DNA of 64,000 nucleotides from Aquipseudomonas ullengensis (GTDB lineage: Bacteria; Pseudomonadota; Gammaproteobacteria; Pseudomonadales; Pseudomonadaceae). The notes under the pieces were generated by a model, which searched no databases, had not been told where the DNA came from, and worked only from the letters and a program-made list of their open reading frames with translations. Positions within the stretch are counted from its first letter, which is position 1. Every line of letters starts with the position of its first letter. The stretch covers positions 62,001 through 126,000 of the forward strand of contig NZ_JACJUD010000004.1 of the NCBI RefSeq assembly GCF_014174475.1, given 5' to 3'. Positions 36,480-45,295 of this stretch are shown here, piece by piece. The position numbers and the translations under genes were made by a program.

Positions 36480-37313
36480 ATGGGTAGTATTCATCCCGTA
36501 CAGGTGATCGCGGTGACCGGTGGCAAAGGCGGGGTCGGCAAGACCAACGTCTCGGTGAACCTGTCGCTGGCGCTCGCCGATCTTGGCCGCAGGGTCATGT
36601 TGATGGACGCCGACCTCGGTCTGGCCAACGTCGACGTACTGCTGGGGCTGACCGCCAAACGTACGCTAGCCGATGTGATTTCCGGCGAGTGCGACCTCAA
36701 GGACGTGCTGATCCAGGGGCCTGGCGGCATTCGTGTCGTGCCGGCGGCCTCCGGCACGCAGAGCATGGTGCAGCTGACACCGTCGCAGCATGCCGGCCTG
36801 ATCCAGGCGTTCAGCGACATCAGCGACAACCTCGACGTACTGGTGATCGACACTGCCGCCGGCATCGGTGATGGCGTGGTCAGCTTTGTGCGCGCCGCCC
36901 AGGAAGTGCTGGTGGTGGTCTGCGACGAGCCGACTTCGATCACCGACGCTTACGCGCTGATCAAACTGCTCAATCGTGATTACGGCATCAGCCGTTTCCG
37001 CGTGCTGGCCAATATGGCCCACAGCCCGCAGGAAGGTCGCAACCTGTTTGCTAAGCTGACCAAAGTGACTGACCGTTTCCTCGATGTGGCCCTGCAGTAT
37101 GTGGGCGCTGTGCCGTACGACGAGTCGGTACGCAAGGCCGTGCAAAAGCAGCGCGCGGTTTATGAAGCTTTCCCGCGCTCGAAGTGCGCACTGGCGTTCA
37201 AGGCGATAGCCCAGAAAGTTGACACGTGGCCGTTGCCGGCCAATCCGCGTGGCCATCTGGAGTTTTTCGTCGAGCGTCTGGTGCAGCAACCGATCGCGGG
37301 CACGGCGGTATGA
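36480..37313 (+). CDS. fleN: flagellar number regulator FleN (FlhG), MinD-like ATPase
   Basis: A 277-residue P-loop ATPase that limits polar flagellar number and antagonises FleQ. The deviant Walker A motif is VTGGKGGVGKTNVSVNL (residues 11-27), with MLMDADLGLANVDVLLGL and VLVIDTAAGIGDG forming the A' and B regions. A C-terminal amphipathic region is expected for membrane association. It binds FleQ in P. aeruginosa and blocks its ATPase. ATG 36480 gives GSIHPVQVIAVTGG; GAGAGAAC precedes it. The stop overlaps the fliA start. Confidence 0.97.
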   Translation: MGSIHPVQVIAVTGGKGGVGKTNVSVNLSLALADLGRRVMLMDADLGLANVDVLLGLTAKRTLADVISGECDLKDVLIQGPGGIRVVPAASGTQSMVQLTPSQHAGLIQAFSDISDNLDVLVIDTAAGIGDGVVSFVRAAQEVLVVVCDEPTSITDAYALIKLLNRDYGISRFRVLANMAHSPQEGRNLFAKLTKVTDRFLDVALQYVGAVPYDESVRKAVQKQRAVYEAFPRSKCALAFKAIAQKVDTWPLPANPRGHLEFFVERLVQQPIAGTAV

Positions 37314-38056
37314 CAGCAGCCACTGGACTCCGTATGTATACCAAGGCGCGGGCGCAGGATTCCCAGCACCAATTGATCGAGCGCTATGCGCCTCTGGTCA
37401 AGCGCATTGCCTATCACCTGCTGGCCCGCTTGCCGGCCAGCGTCCAGGTGGACGATCTGATGCAGGCCGGCATGATCGGCCTGCTCGAAGCGTCAAAAAA
37501 ATACGACGGTGGCAAGGGCGCCAGTTTCGAGACCTACGCCGGTATCCGCATCCGCGGCGCCATGCTGGATGAGGTGCGCAAGGGTGATTGGGCGCCGCGT
37601 TCGGTGCACCGAAACAGCCGAATGGTCAGCGATGCGATCCGTGTAATTGAAGCGCGGACGGGAAGAGACGCTAAAGATCAAGAAGTTGCGGCCGAACTCC
37701 AATTGAGTCTCGAGGATTACTACGGCATTCTTGGCGACACTTTGGGCAGCCGGCTGTTCAGTTTCGACGACCTGTTGCAGGACGGCGAACATGGCGGGAT
37801 GCACGAAGACAGCAGCAGTGCCCAGGCCGAACCTCTGCACGAACTGGTAGATGAGCGCTTTCAGGCGGCCTTGGCCGATGCAATTGCCCATTTGCCGGAG
37901 CGTGAGCGCCTGGTGTTGTCGCTGTATTACGACGAAGAACTGAATCTCAAGGAAATCGGCGAAGTATTGGGGGTCAGCGAATCCCGTGTCAGCCAGTTAC
38001 ATAGCCAGTGCGCCGCACGCTTGCGCGCCCGGTTGGGTGATTGGCACGCGCGCTGA
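37310..38056 (+). CDS. fliA: RNA polymerase sigma-28 factor FliA
   Basis: A 248-residue flagellar sigma factor. Region 2 includes QLIERYAPLVKRIAYHLLARLPASVQVDDLMQAGMIGLLEA and the ASFETYAGIRIRGAMLDEVRKGDWAPRSV segment; region 4 includes LPERERLVLSLYYDEELNLKEIGEVLGVSESRVSQLHSQ. It drives fliC and other late genes and is held by FlgM until export (flgM is not in this window). ATG 37310 overlaps the fleN stop as ATGA. The sites at 7612 and 12107 are predicted targets. Confidence 0.98.
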   Translation: MTAATGLRMYTKARAQDSQHQLIERYAPLVKRIAYHLLARLPASVQVDDLMQAGMIGLLEASKKYDGGKGASFETYAGIRIRGAMLDEVRKGDWAPRSVHRNSRMVSDAIRVIEARTGRDAKDQEVAAELQLSLEDYYGILGDTLGSRLFSFDDLLQDGEHGGMHEDSSSAQAEPLHELVDERFQAALADAIAHLPERERLVLSLYYDEELNLKEIGEVLGVSESRVSQLHSQCAARLRARLGDWHAR

Positions 38057-38125
38057 TGCACTACCGATTTCATGATTGCGACGCACCCGGGTGCCGGTGG
38101 CGTTTAGGACTGTACGGAGGTCGAC

Positions 38126-38512
38126 TTGGACAAGAACATGAAAATCCTCATCGTTGATGACTTCTCAACGATGCGACGGATCATCAAGAACCTCTTGCGC
38201 GATTTGGGCTTTACCAATACCGCCGAGGCCGATGACGGCGTGACAGCACTGCCGATGTTGCAGAGCGGCAGCTTCGATTTTCTGGTGACCGACTGGAACA
38301 TGCCCGGGATGACCGGCATCGACCTGCTGCGCGCAGTGCGTGCGGATGATCGCCTGAAAACCCTGCCGGTGCTGATGGTGACCGCAGAAGCCAAGCGCGA
38401 CCAGATCATCGAGGCCGCCCAAGCCGGGGTAAACGGCTACGTGGTCAAGCCGTTCACGGCCCAGGTGCTGAAGGAAAAGATCGAAAAGATCTTCGAGCGG
38501 GTTAACGGCTGA
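38126..38512 (+). CDS. cheY: chemotaxis response regulator CheY
   Basis: A single receiver domain that binds FliM when phosphorylated by CheA. The start is taken as TTG 38126 because GGAGG (38116-38120) lies 5 bases before it and 17 bases before the first ATG (38138). The resulting N-terminus [14 protein letters not shown] aligns with the E. coli MADKELKFLVVDDFS. With this start the acid pocket is D11/D12, the phospho-acceptor D56 (VTDWNMPGM), and T89-type and K111-type residues follow in LMVTAEAK and YVVKPF. The shorter ATG version would have 124 residues. First gene of the che block, 69 bases after fliA. Confidence 0.96.
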   Translation: MDKNMKILIVDDFSTMRRIIKNLLRDLGFTNTAEADDGVTALPMLQSGSFDFLVTDWNMPGMTGIDLLRAVRADDRLKTLPVLMVTAEAKRDQIIEAAQAGVNGYVVKPFTAQVLKEKIEKIFERVNG

Positions 38513-38531
38513 TGTTTGCCGCGAGGGCACT

Positions 38532-39320
38532 ATGGCTAACGATGATTCCACTCTGGGCGAACTTGAGTCGACCCTGAAGGTACATGCCCGCCAGCTCGTC
38601 GAAAGCCTGGAAAAAGGTCGTTTCGGTGAGGCGGTGCAACTGATCCACGAACTGAATCAGACTCGCGATCGCGGGCTTTATCAGGAAGTGGGCAAACTTA
38701 CCCGTGAATTGCATAGCGCGATCGTCAATTTCCAGATCGATCCGCGCATGCCGCATGCCCAGGAAATCTCCCAGATTACGGACGCGACCGAGCGTCTGTC
38801 CTATGTGGTGCAGATGACCGAGAAAGCGGCCAACCGTACCATGGACCTGGTCGAACAGAGCGCACCGCTGGTCAATGACCTGGGCGATGAAGCGCAGAGC
38901 CTTAGCGCCGATTGGGGCAAATTCATGCGCCGCGAGCTGGGTGCCGAAGCTTTCCGCGAGCTGGCCAAACGCATTGAGCTGTTCCTCGCCCGCAGCGAGC
39001 GCGACAGCCAGAAGCTGTCCGGGCATTTGAACGACATTCTGCTGGCGCAGGATTTCCAGGACCTGACCGGTCAGGTGATCAAGCGCGTAACCCAACTGGT
39101 TACCGAAGTAGAGAGCAATTTGCTCAAGCTGGTGCTGATGGCCAGTCATGTTGACCGCTTCGCTGGCATTGAACACGACGTGAACGAGTTGCGTGTTGAG
39201 CAAGAACAACAAAAAGAGCCTTCCCGGGGTGAAGGTCCGCAGATTCATGCCGATAAGCGTGAGGACGTCGCATCCGATCAGGACGATGTCGATGATCTGC
39301 TGTCCAGCCTGGGATTTTAA
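38532..39320 (+). CDS. cheZ: CheY-P phosphatase CheZ
   Basis: A 262-residue protein forming a long four-helix bundle that dephosphorylates CheY-P. The catalytic segment DILLAQDFQDLTGQVIKRV near residue 170 carries the glutamine that inserts in the CheY active site. The C-terminal tail, after a charged linker, ends QDDVDDLLSSLGF, the CheY-binding peptide. ATG 38532 lies 19 bases after cheY. Confidence 0.97.
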   Translation: MANDDSTLGELESTLKVHARQLVESLEKGRFGEAVQLIHELNQTRDRGLYQEVGKLTRELHSAIVNFQIDPRMPHAQEISQITDATERLSYVVQMTEKAANRTMDLVEQSAPLVNDLGDEAQSLSADWGKFMRRELGAEAFRELAKRIELFLARSERDSQKLSGHLNDILLAQDFQDLTGQVIKRVTQLVTEVESNLLKLVLMASHVDRFAGIEHDVNELRVEQEQQKEPSRGEGPQIHADKREDVASDQDDVDDLLSSLGF

Positions 39321-39337
39321 GGCTCTAACAGAGCCTT
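39319..39337 (+). other. hairpin between cheZ and cheA
   Basis: AAGGCTCT-AAC-AGAGCCTT forms an 8-bp stem with a 3-base loop, overlapping the cheZ stop and ending 12 bases before cheA. GGAGCG, the cheA ribosome-binding site, follows directly. There is no T run, so it is not a typical terminator. Confidence 0.55.
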
Positions 39338-39349
39338 TGGAGCGCACCG

Positions 39350-41563
39350 ATGAGCTTCGACGCCGATGAAGAAATCCTCCAGGACTTCCTGGTAGAGGCC
39401 GGCGAAATTCTTGAACTGTTGTCCGAACAACTGGTTGAGCTGGAAAGCCGACCGGATGACACGGACCTGCTCAATGCGATTTTCCGTGGGTTCCATACCG
39501 TCAAGGGTGGCGCGGGCTTTCTCCAGCTCAACGAGCTGGTGGAGTGCTGCCACATCGCGGAAAACGTGTTCGACATTCTGCGCAAAGGCGAACGGCGGGT
39601 TACCGCCGAGCTGATGGACGTGGTGTTGCAGGCACTGGACTCAGTCAACGAAATGTTCAGCCAGGTACGGGAACGTGCCACGGTTACTCCCGCTACTCCC
39701 GAGCTGCTTGAAGCGCTGGCTCGCCTGGCCGAGCCAGAGAGTGCGGACGAACTGGTCGCCGACGACGAGCCGGAAGTTGAAGTCGAAGCGGTTGCTGATA
39801 ACGATATTTCCGACAGCGAGTTCGAACAACTGCTGGACGCCATCGCCGAGCCGGCGGCTGCCGCGCCGGCACCGGCTAGCGCGCCAGCCTCCGGTGATGA
39901 AATCACCGACGACGAATTCGAAGCCTTGCTGGACCAATTGCACGGCAAAGGCCAGCCAACCGCTGTTGCTGCAGCGCCGGCTGCGGCACCTGCGGCCGCT
40001 GCAGCACCCGCCAGTGGCGATATTACTGACGACGAATTCGAGGCCTTGCTCGATCAGCTGCATGGCAAGGGCAAGTTCGTTGCTCCGGCCGATGAGCCAG
40101 ACGAGCCGCCGGTGGTCACGGCGAAAGCCGCGCCAGCAGCTCCGGCGTCGGGCGAGAACATCACCGATGACGAATTCGAAGCTTTGCTCGATCAACTGCA
40201 CGGCAAGGGTAAATTCAGCGAGGACGCGGTACAGCCGGCTCCCGCTGCTGAAGTAAAGGCTGCGCCCGCTGCGAAACCGGCGGCAAAGCCCGCGGCCAAA
40301 CCTGCCGCCAAAGCGGTGGCACCTGCCAAACCTGCGGCCAGCCCGACACCAGCACCTGCTCCGGCTGCCGACAAGGCACCGGCGGCTGCCAGCGAGGCGG
40401 AAACCACGGTTCGTGTGGACACCGCTCGGCTGGACGAGATCATGAACATGGTCGGCGAGCTGGTGCTGGTACGTAACCGCCTGGTACGCCTGGGGTTGAA
40501 CAGCGGCGATGAGGCAATGGCCAAGGCAGTGTCCAACCTCGACGTGGTCACGGCTGACCTGCAGACGTCGGTGATGAAGACCCGCATGCAGCCGATCAAG
40601 AAAGTCTTCGGCCGCTTCCCGCGCCTGGTTCGCGATTTGGCGCGCCAGCTCAAGAAAGAGATCAATCTGGAGCTGGTCGGTGAAGAAACCGACCTCGACA
40701 AGAACCTGGTTGAAGCGCTGGCCGACCCGCTGGTCCACTTGGTACGCAACGCGGTCGATCACGGCATCGAAATGCCTGAGGAGCGCGAGGCTTCAGGCAA
40801 GGCACGCGGCGGACGAGTAGTTCTGTCTGCCGAGCAGGAGGGTGATCACATCCTGCTGTCGATCTCCGATGACGGTAAAGGCATGGATCCGGAAATCCTC
40901 CGCGTCAAGGCGGTGGAGAAGGGCCTGCTGGACAAGGATGCGGCGGATCGCCTGAGCGAGACCGAATGCTACAACCTGATCTTCGCCCCGGGCTTCTCGA
41001 CCAAGACCGAGATTTCCGACGTGTCCGGTCGCGGTGTCGGCATGGACGTGGTGAAGACCAAGATTTCCCAGCTCAACGGCATCATCAACGTGCACTCGGC
41101 CAAAGGCCAGGGCTCGAAGATCATCATCAAGGTGCCGCTGACCCTGGCGATCATGCCAACTCTGATGGTGATGCTGGGCAATCAGGCTTTCGCGTTCCCG
41201 CTGGTCAACGTCAACGAGATTTTCCACCTTGATCTGTCGCGCACCAACGTGGTGGATGGCCAGGAAGTGGTGATCGTGCGTGACAAGGCCTTGCCGCTGT
41301 TCTACCTCAAGCGCTGGCTGGTGCGTGGCGCCGCCTACGAAGAGCAGCGCGAAGGGCATGTGGTGATTCTCACCGTCGGCAGCCAGCGTATCGGCTTCGT
41401 GGTCGACCAGTTGGTTGGCCAGGAAGAGGTGGTGATCAAACCACTGGGCAAGATGCTGCAAGGTACGCCAGGCATGTCCGGGGCTACCATTACTGGTGAC
41501 GGGCGCATTGCCCTGATCCTCGATGTGCCGAGCATGCTCAAGCGCTACGCACGTCGCATCTGA
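39350..41563 (+). CDS. cheA: chemotaxis histidine kinase CheA
   Basis: The 737-residue chemotaxis kinase. The P1 Hpt domain carries H49 in RGFHTVKGGAGFLQLNE. A long Ala/Pro/Lys-rich region (about residues 110-350) replaces or extends the P2 part and contains four acidic DDEFEALLDQLHGKG-type repeats. P3 dimerisation starts near TVRVDTARLDEIMNMVGELV. The P4 kinase domain has N-box HLVRNAVDHGIE, G1 SDDGKGMD and G2 SGRGVGMDVV; the CheW-like P5 domain is C-terminal. It phosphorylates CheY and CheB. It is somewhat longer than E. coli CheA (654 residues) because of the linker. Confidence 0.98.
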   Translation: MSFDADEEILQDFLVEAGEILELLSEQLVELESRPDDTDLLNAIFRGFHTVKGGAGFLQLNELVECCHIAENVFDILRKGERRVTAELMDVVLQALDSVNEMFSQVRERATVTPATPELLEALARLAEPESADELVADDEPEVEVEAVADNDISDSEFEQLLDAIAEPAAAAPAPASAPASGDEITDDEFEALLDQLHGKGQPTAVAAAPAAAPAAAAAPASGDITDDEFEALLDQLHGKGKFVAPADEPDEPPVVTAKAAPAAPASGENITDDEFEALLDQLHGKGKFSEDAVQPAPAAEVKAAPAAKPAAKPAAKPAAKAVAPAKPAASPTPAPAPAADKAPAAASEAETTVRVDTARLDEIMNMVGELVLVRNRLVRLGLNSGDEAMAKAVSNLDVVTADLQTSVMKTRMQPIKKVFGRFPRLVRDLARQLKKEINLELVGEETDLDKNLVEALADPLVHLVRNAVDHGIEMPEEREASGKARGGRVVLSAEQEGDHILLSISDDGKGMDPEILRVKAVEKGLLDKDAADRLSETECYNLIFAPGFSTKTEISDVSGRGVGMDVVKTKISQLNGIINVHSAKGQGSKIIIKVPLTLAIMPTLMVMLGNQAFAFPLVNVNEIFHLDLSRTNVVDGQEVVIVRDKALPLFYLKRWLVRGAAYEEQREGHVVILTVGSQRIGFVVDQLVGQEEVVIKPLGKMLQGTPGMSGATITGDGRIALILDVPSMLKRYARRI
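39799..40212 (+). repeat. four acidic 17-20-residue repeats in the CheA linker
   Basis: Copies lie at about 39799-39843 (NDISDSEFEQLLDAI, degenerate), 39895-39951, 40017-40076 and 40153-40212. The last three encode nearly identical ITDDEFEALLDQLHGKG units separated by Ala/Pro-rich spacers. DNA differs at synonymous positions, so the peptide is conserved rather than freshly duplicated. Confidence 0.9.
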
Positions 41564-41603
41564 TTGATTGCGGGCTGGGTCATCCAGCCGCTCAGGAGTG
41601 TTT

Positions 41604-42725
41604 ATGGCTGTCAAAGTCCTGGTGGTGGATGACTCCGGCTTCTTCCGCCGCCGGGTCTCGGAGATTCTCTCTGCCGACCCGAATATCCAGGTTGTTGGTA
41701 CGGCCACCAATGGGCGCGAAGCCATCGATCAAGCGCTGGCATTGAAGCCGGACGTGATCACGATGGACTACGAGATGCCGATGATGGACGGCATCACCGC
41801 CGTGCGAAACATCATGCAGCGCTGTCCGACGCCGGTTCTGATGTTCTCATCGCTGACTCACGAAGGCGCGCGCGTCACCCTCGATGCGCTGGACGCCGGC
41901 GCAGTCGACTTCCTGCCGAAGAATTTCGAAGATATTTCGCGCAATCCGGAGAAGGTCAAGGCGCTGCTGTGCGAGAAGGTTCATTCCATTGCCCGCAGTA
42001 ACCGCCGTTACAGCGGCTTTAGCCAACCTGCACCTACTGCTGCACCTGCCAGTAGCGCGCCGGTGGCGCGCAGTACGCCTGTTGCGCCGGCAGCGCCGGC
42101 TTCTGCTGGTCGAACTTCTGGCTCTGCGCATGCCGCAGGCGGCGGTGCCAGCCCAAAGCGTAAATCCTACCGGCTGGTGGCCATCGGCACCTCTACGGGC
42201 GGGCCGGTGGCGCTGCAGCGCGTATTGACCCAGCTGCCAGCCAATTTCCCAGCGCCTATCGTCTTGATCCAGCACATGCCGGCAGCCTTCACCAAGGCCT
42301 TTGCCGAGCGTCTGGACAAGCTGTGCCGGATTTCCGTCAAGGAAGCCGAGGATGGTGATCAGCTGCGTCCTGGCCTGGCCCTGCTGGCGCCAGGTGGCAA
42401 GCAGATGATGGTCGATCCGCGCGGTGTAGTGCGTATCCTGCCCGGCGACGAGCGTCTGAACTACAAACCCTGTGTCGATATCACCTTTGGCTCGGCAGCC
42501 AAGTCGTTCAATGACAAGGTGCTGGCCGTGGTGCTGACGGGCATGGGCGCAGACGGCCGCGAAGGCGCGCGCCTGCTCAAGCAGAGTGGCAGCCAGGTGT
42601 GGGCGCAGGATGAAGCCAGTTGTGTGATCTATGGCATGCCCATGGCCATCGTCAAAGCGGACCTCGCTGACGCCGTGTACAGCCTCGAAGATATCGGCCG
42701 GCATCTGGCCGAGGCCTGTATCTGA
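41604..42725 (+). CDS. cheB: chemoreceptor methylesterase/deamidase CheB
   Basis: A 373-residue two-domain enzyme that removes methyl groups from chemoreceptors. The receiver domain has D9/D10 and D55 in [14 protein letters not shown] Pro/Ala-rich linker spans about residues 140-190. The esterase domain has its nucleophilic serine in [13 protein letters not shown], the histidine in [16 protein letters not shown] and the aspartate in [18 protein letters not shown] 41604 follows TCAGGAGTGTTT; a longer frame from 41568 has no such site. The stop overlaps motC. Confidence 0.97.
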   Translation: MAVKVLVVDDSGFFRRRVSEILSADPNIQVVGTATNGREAIDQALALKPDVITMDYEMPMMDGITAVRNIMQRCPTPVLMFSSLTHEGARVTLDALDAGAVDFLPKNFEDISRNPEKVKALLCEKVHSIARSNRRYSGFSQPAPTAAPASSAPVARSTPVAPAAPASAGRTSGSAHAAGGGASPKRKSYRLVAIGTSTGGPVALQRVLTQLPANFPAPIVLIQHMPAAFTKAFAERLDKLCRISVKEAEDGDQLRPGLALLAPGGKQMMVDPRGVVRILPGDERLNYKPCVDITFGSAAKSFNDKVLAVVLTGMGADGREGARLLKQSGSQVWAQDEASCVIYGMPMAIVKADLADAVYSLEDIGRHLAEACI

Positions 42726-43465
42726 TGGATGCACTTAGTCTCATTGGTATCATCCTGGCGTTCGTCGCCATCCTCGGTGGCAATTATCTCGAGGGTGGCC
42801 ACGTCGGGGCGCTGATCAATGGGCCAGCGGCACTGATCGTCATCGGCGGCACGCTGGGCGCTGCATTCCTGCAGGCCCCGGTCAACGTATTCAAGCGTTC
42901 GCTGGCCATTCTGCGCTGGATCATCTTCCCGCCGCGTATCGATCTGGCCGGTGGCATCAATCGTGTGGTTGGCTGGAGCATGGCGGCGCGCAAGGAAGGC
43001 CTGCTCGGCCTGGAGCCGATTGCCGACAGCGAGCCCGATCCTTATGCCCGCAAGGGCTTGCAGCTGTTGGTCGATGGCGCGGAGCCAGAGGCCATTCGCA
43101 GTATTCTTGAAGTCGATCTGTATACCCAGGAAGGCCGTGATATCCAGGCCGCCAAGGTATACGAGAGCATGGGCGGCTACGCGCCGACCATCGGCATCAT
43201 CGGTGCGGTCATGGGCCTGATCCATGTCATGGGCAACCTGGCTGACCCAAGCAAGCTGGGCAGCGGTATTGCCGTCGCATTCGTCGCCACCATCTACGGT
43301 GTGGCGTTCGCCAACCTGTTGCTGCTGCCCGTGGGCAACAAGCTCAAGGCGATTGCTGCACGCCAGTCGCGTTACCGCGAGATGTTGCTGGAGGGCATTC
43401 TGTCGATTGCCGAAGGCGAGAATCCGCGCTCCATCGAATTGAAGCTGCAAGGCTTCATGGACTGA
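42725..43465 (+). CDS. motC: flagellar motor stator protein MotC (MotA family)
   Basis: A 246-residue MotA-type stator subunit with four transmembrane helices (LIGIILAFVAILGGNYLEGG and AALIVIGGTLGAAF near the N-terminus; APTIGIIGAVMGLIHVM and GIAVAFVATIYGVAFANLLLLPVG later). The cytoplasmic loop between helices 2 and 3 contacts FliG. Location between cheB and motD identifies it as the second Pseudomonas stator MotCD, which is linked to swarming and high-load motility, rather than MotAB. It overlaps the cheB stop. Confidence 0.96.
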   Translation: MDALSLIGIILAFVAILGGNYLEGGHVGALINGPAALIVIGGTLGAAFLQAPVNVFKRSLAILRWIIFPPRIDLAGGINRVVGWSMAARKEGLLGLEPIADSEPDPYARKGLQLLVDGAEPEAIRSILEVDLYTQEGRDIQAAKVYESMGGYAPTIGIIGAVMGLIHVMGNLADPSKLGSGIAVAFVATIYGVAFANLLLLPVGNKLKAIAARQSRYREMLLEGILSIAEGENPRSIELKLQGFMD

Positions 43466-43480
43466 CGGAGTGGGGGGCAT

Positions 43481-44368
43481 ATGGCTCGGCGGCGTCATCA
43501 GGAAGAACACGAGAATCACGAACGCTGGCTGGTCTCCTACGCGGATTTCATCACCCTGCTGTTCGCTTTTTTCGTGGTCATGTATTCGATTTCATCGATC
43601 AACGAGGGCAAATACAAAGTGCTCTCGGAAAGCCTGGTAGGCGTCTTCAGCGAGCCTGAGCGCTCGATCAAGCCGATTCCCGTGGGCGATGAGCGGCCGC
43701 GTACCACCGAGCCGGATCGCTCGATGGTGGAAGACAACCCGAACAGCACGACATCGATCGATAATCCGGGCTCCGATCCCCTGCAGGAAATCGCCGCCAG
43801 CGTGCAGGATGCTTTCGGCGACCTGATCAACTCTAACCAGTTGACCGTGCGCGGCAACGAGTTGTGGATCGAGATCGAACTGAACTCCAGCCTGCTTTTC
43901 CCCAGTGGTGATGCGGTACCTAACGATATGGCGTTCACCCTGGTCGAGAAGGTCGCGAAGATCCTCGCGCCCTACGAGAACCCGGTGCACATCGAAGGCT
44001 TTACCGACAACCTGCCGATCAACAGCGTGCAGTTCCCCAGTAACTGGGAGCTTTCTACCGCGCGTGCCGCGAGCATCGTGCGGATGCTTGCAGCGGATGG
44101 GGTCAATCCCGGGCGCATGGCGGCGGTGGGTTACGGTGAATTCCAGCCGGTGGCCGACAATGCCACGGCTGAAGGGCGTGCTCGCAATCGACGGGTGGTG
44201 CTGGTGATCTCGCGCAATCTTGATGTTCGGCGCAGTATCAGTGGCGTCGGCAGCAGCAAGGCACAGCCGGATGCCGCGTTGCAGAGGGCTGGCACGCAAT
44301 CTGCACCAGCGTCCCCTGTCACGGGGTCTATTCCTGGATCCGTCAATAATTCGACGCCTGCCCCATGA
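43481..44368 (+). CDS. motD: flagellar motor stator protein MotD (MotB family)
   Basis: A 295-residue MotB-type subunit. The N-terminal transmembrane helix has the proton-binding aspartate in WLVSYADFITLLFAFFVVMYS (residues 13-33). The C-terminal OmpA/peptidoglycan-binding domain includes VHIEGFTDNLPINSVQFPSNWELSTARAASIVRML and ARNRRVVLVI. A low-complexity tail ends the protein. ATG 43481 is 15 bases after motC, with GTGGGGGGC upstream. Confidence 0.97.
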   Translation: MARRRHQEEHENHERWLVSYADFITLLFAFFVVMYSISSINEGKYKVLSESLVGVFSEPERSIKPIPVGDERPRTTEPDRSMVEDNPNSTTSIDNPGSDPLQEIAASVQDAFGDLINSNQLTVRGNELWIEIELNSSLLFPSGDAVPNDMAFTLVEKVAKILAPYENPVHIEGFTDNLPINSVQFPSNWELSTARAASIVRMLAADGVNPGRMAAVGYGEFQPVADNATAEGRARNRRVVLVISRNLDVRRSISGVGSSKAQPDAALQRAGTQSAPASPVTGSIPGSVNNSTPAP

Positions 44369-44420
44369 GGCGCCAATCAGTTCTCGGTAAGGCTGCAGCT
44401 ACGCCGGGAGGACGACGAAG

Positions 44421-45209
44421 ATGAAAGTCTGGGCAGTAGCCAATCAAAAAGGTGGTGTCGGCAAGACCACCACATCCATTGCACTCGCCGGCTTGCTGGC
44501 CGATGCGGGCAAGCGCGTGGTGGTGGTCGACCTCGACCCGCACGGCTCGATGAGCAGTTATTTCGGCCATGATCCAGACACCCTGGAGCACAGCAGCTTT
44601 GACCTGTTCCAGCACCAGGGCAACGTGCCGCGTGGCCTGCCGGCCAGCCTGCTGCTGCCCACCAGCCATCCGAATATTTCCCTGCTGCCATCCAGCACGG
44701 CGCTGGCCACGCTGGAGCGGCAGTCGCCGGGGCAAAGCGGCCTGGGGCTGGTGATCGCCAAGAGCCTGGCGCAGATGTGGGACAAGTTCGACCACGCCAT
44801 TATCGACAGCCCGCCGCTGCTGGGCGTGTTGATGGTCAATGCATTGGCGGCCAGCCAGCAGTTGGTGATCCCGGTGCAAACCGAGTTTCTTGCGGTAAAA
44901 GGCCTGGAGCGTATGGTCAGTACCTTGGCCATGATCAATCGCTCGCGCAAGCAGGCGCTGCCGTACACCATCGTGCCGACGCTGTTCGACCGCCGTACCC
45001 AAGCCTCGCTGAATACCCTGCGGGTGCTGCGCAATTCCTACGCGGAGCACCTGTGGCAGGCCTATATCCCGGTGGATACGCGCCTGCGCGATGCCAGTCG
45101 GGCCGGACAAACGCCCTCGCAATTCGATAACAACAGTCGCGGCGTGATTGCCTACCGCGCCTTGCTCAAGCACTTGTTGGCCGGGCAGACGGCCAGTCAG
45201 GTAGCCTGA
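44421..45209 (+). CDS. ParA-family ATPase of the chemotaxis operon (ParC-type)
   Basis: A 262-residue ParA/MinD ATPase with deviant Walker A NQKGGVGKTTTSIALAGLL (residues 9-27), A' VVDLDPHGSMSSYFG and Walker B HAIIDSPPLLGVLM. In Vibrio the homolog ParC, encoded in the same kind of che operon, positions chemoreceptor arrays at the pole together with ParP. The next gene has the ParP-like layout, so the same role is inferred here. It is not a chromosome-partition ParA: no parB or parS neighbour is present. Confidence 0.9.
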   Translation: MKVWAVANQKGGVGKTTTSIALAGLLADAGKRVVVVDLDPHGSMSSYFGHDPDTLEHSSFDLFQHQGNVPRGLPASLLLPTSHPNISLLPSSTALATLERQSPGQSGLGLVIAKSLAQMWDKFDHAIIDSPPLLGVLMVNALAASQQLVIPVQTEFLAVKGLERMVSTLAMINRSRKQALPYTIVPTLFDRRTQASLNTLRVLRNSYAEHLWQAYIPVDTRLRDASRAGQTPSQFDNNSRGVIAYRALLKHLLAGQTASQVA

Positions 45210-45295
45210 ATGCGAGACTATGCTGAACAGACAGGTTCAAGACATCCGTCACATCTGCCGATAGGCTGTACAGCCCCTTCATCTGGAACGCCGTC

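Noticed and set aside
38083..38094. Palindrome GCACCCGGGTGC between fliA and cheY as a regulator site or terminator
   Set aside because: It is a perfect 12-base palindrome but has no loop or T run, and short GC palindromes of this kind are common in this base composition.
44421..45209. Chromosome-partition ParA
   Set aside because: There is no parB, no parS-like site and no origin region; it lies within the chemotaxis operon.
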